DNA of 6,720 nt. It comes from an uncultured Collinsella sp. (lineage in GTDB: Bacteria > Actinomycetota > Coriobacteriia > Coriobacteriales > Coriobacteriaceae). The translations under genes and the position numbers were made by a program. Shown in pieces: positions 5,599-6,720 of the stretch. A model generated the notes under the pieces. That model saw only the letters and a list, made by a program, of their open reading frames with translations, was not told the DNA's origin and did not search any database. The stretch is taken from NCBI GenBank assembly GCA_900555955.1, contig USNA01000052.1, positions 1 through 6,720 on the forward strand, in the 5' to 3' direction. The stretch's first letter is position 1, and the number at the start of each line of letters is the position of its first letter.

Positions 5599-6720
5599 TG
5601 ACTGATGTGCGCGAGGCCGTGCAGGACCTCATCGAATATGCCATCCACCGATCGATGATCGGACAGGACGATCGCATCTGGGCCTACAACACCATTCTCG
5701 AGTGCATCGGCGCCACGGGCCCGGCGCTCGACATGACCTGGGCGCTCAAGACCGAGAAGATTTCGCTCTTGCACCCCGATACGCTCCCCGATTTTGACCT
5801 GGAGGGCACGCTTGCCGCGCTTTCCGAGGCCGCCGTCGCCAACGGTGCCGCCGAGGACACGGCATCGGGCCGCGACCGCATCGCCATGCGCATCATGGGC
5901 GTGCTCATGCCGAGGCCTTCGATTGTAAACGAGGAATTCAACGGCCGCATGGGCGTCGACGAGCCCCGCGCCGCGACCGACTGGTTCTACGGCCTATGCT
6001 GTGACGCCGGCTACGTGCGCCGCGCCGCCATCGCGCGCAACATCAAATGGAGCACCCCCACCAACTGGGGCGACCTGGAGATCACTATCAACCTGTCGAA
6101 GCCCGAGAAGGACCCGCGTGACATTGCCGCGGCCGGCGTTGCAAAGAACACGGGAGATAAGTATCCCGCCTGCCAGCTCTGCATCGAAAACGAGGGCTAT
6201 CCCGGACGTTCCGCCGCAGCCGACGGTGGCGCTCACCCCGCCCGCCAGAATCTGCGCGTTATCCCCATCCAGCTCGACGGCGAGCGCTGGGGCTTCCAGT
6301 ACAGCCCGTACGCGTACTTTAACGAGCACTGCATTGCCATGAGCTCCGAGCATCGTCCGATGCACGTCGACCGCAAGGGCCTGACCTGCCTGCTCGACTT
6401 TGTGGACCTGTTCCCGCATTACTTCATCGGCTCTAACGCCGACCTGCCCATCGTGGGCGGCTCGATTCTGTCGCACGACCACTTCCAGGGCGGCGCGCAC
6501 GAGTTCCCCATGATGCACGCCGCCGAGGTCTCGCAGTTTAGCGTGCCCGGTTTTGACCAGGTCAGCGGTACCGTGCTGCAGTGGCCGCTCTCGGTGCTGC
6601 GCCTGCGCTCGCACGACCGCGCCCAGCTGCTCGATGCCGCCGAGAAAATTATCCTGGCATGGCGCGAGTGGACCGATAAGTCTGTGGGCGTCATCGCGCC
6701 CACAGCCCATGACAGCGCCA
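5589..6720 (+). CDS. galT: UDP-glucose--hexose-1-phosphate uridylyltransferase, class II GalT, N-terminal 377 aa, C-terminus off the window
   Basis: GalT transfers UMP between UDP-glucose and galactose-1-phosphate, giving UDP-galactose and glucose-1-phosphate (Leloir pathway, cytoplasm). The open frame runs from ATG 5589 to the right edge without a stop. It shows DWFYGLCCDAGYVRR, PTNWGDLEITINLSKPEKDP, YPACQLCIENEGYPGR, WGFQYSPYAYFNEHC, and FPHYFIGSNADLPIVGGS leading into ILSHDHFQGG, where H296-D-H298 is the catalytic His motif of the class II form found mainly in Firmicutes. Class II proteins are about 500 aa, so roughly a quarter is missing. ATG 5589 is preferred because AAGGGGG (5572-5578) lies 10 nt upstream. 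ATG 5598, in frame and overlapping the galK stop as TAATG, would be 19 nt from that site. The 10-nt overlap with galK implies one transcript and translational coupling, which the galK frameshift may disturb. Confidence 0.95.
   Translation, partial: MAVMTDVREAVQDLIEYAIHRSMIGQDDRIWAYNTILECIGATGPALDMTWALKTEKISLLHPDTLPDFDLEGTLAALSEAAVANGAAEDTASGRDRIAMRIMGVLMPRPSIVNEEFNGRMGVDEPRAATDWFYGLCCDAGYVRRAAIARNIKWSTPTNWGDLEITINLSKPEKDPRDIAAAGVAKNTGDKYPACQLCIENEGYPGRSAAADGGAHPARQNLRVIPIQLDGERWGFQYSPYAYFNEHCIAMSSEHRPMHVDRKGLTCLLDFVDLFPHYFIGSNADLPIVGGSILSHDHFQGGAHEFPMMHAAEVSQFSVPGFDQVSGTVLQWPLSVLRLRSHDRAQLLDAAEKIILAWREWTDKSVGVIAPTAHDSA

Noticed and set aside
5994..6710. 238-aa minus-strand frame and a 113-aa plus-strand frame (6001-6342)
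   Set aside because: Both overlap galT, whose continuous frame carries clear class II motifs; neither alternative resembles a protein family.

Overview
The window is high-GC DNA with protein-coding content throughout. It reads like the chromosome of an anaerobic, gut-type actinobacterium of the Coriobacteriia (Collinsella-like). That placement is an inference. It rests on high GC, a galactokinase of the GNHTDH type, a class II GalT and a stand-alone flavodiiron protein, and no marker gene here proves it. I see no RNA gene, mobile element, CRISPR array or phage gene.

Left part (1-1704): a class II fructose/tagatose-bisphosphate aldolase runs off the left edge on the minus strand. It is divergent from a DeoR-family sugar-phosphate-responsive repressor on the plus strand. 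The roughly 330 nt between them holds candidate promoters in both directions, a tandem 9-bp repeat just downstream of the aldolase -10 and a cluster of GAAA/TTTC boxes near the regulator start. The pair looks like a locally regulated sugar-phosphate module. A strong 14-bp stem after the DeoR gene has its T-tract only in the minus direction, so it terminates the next gene, which converges on DeoR.

Middle (1737-4058): on the minus strand lie a flavodiiron protein (FprA family, O2/NO detoxification) and, upstream of it, a LacI/GalR-family repressor. The flavodiiron leader carries two perfect palindromes built from the same ATAG(A/C)C half-site, which may be an operator pair.

Right part (4059-6720): a 338-nt divergent intergenic region separates the LacI-type gene from a plus-strand galK-galT Leloir operon. 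It carries three near-identical copies of GTTAACGTACTC, two of them extended to a shared 15-bp inverted pair. These are the best candidates for the operators of the LacI-type regulator, which I infer is the galactose regulator. The galK gene is broken: about 4 nt are missing inside the conserved APGR-SEI motif near codon 36. This shifts the frame, truncates the product at 72 aa and removes the family's active-site Arg. The remainder of galK is well conserved and galT is open to the window edge, so the lesion is recent or a sequence error.

Nothing here looks like an undescribed multi-gene system. The items worth checking are the galK lesion and its polarity on galT, the three-copy operator-like motif, and the flavodiiron promoter palindromes.
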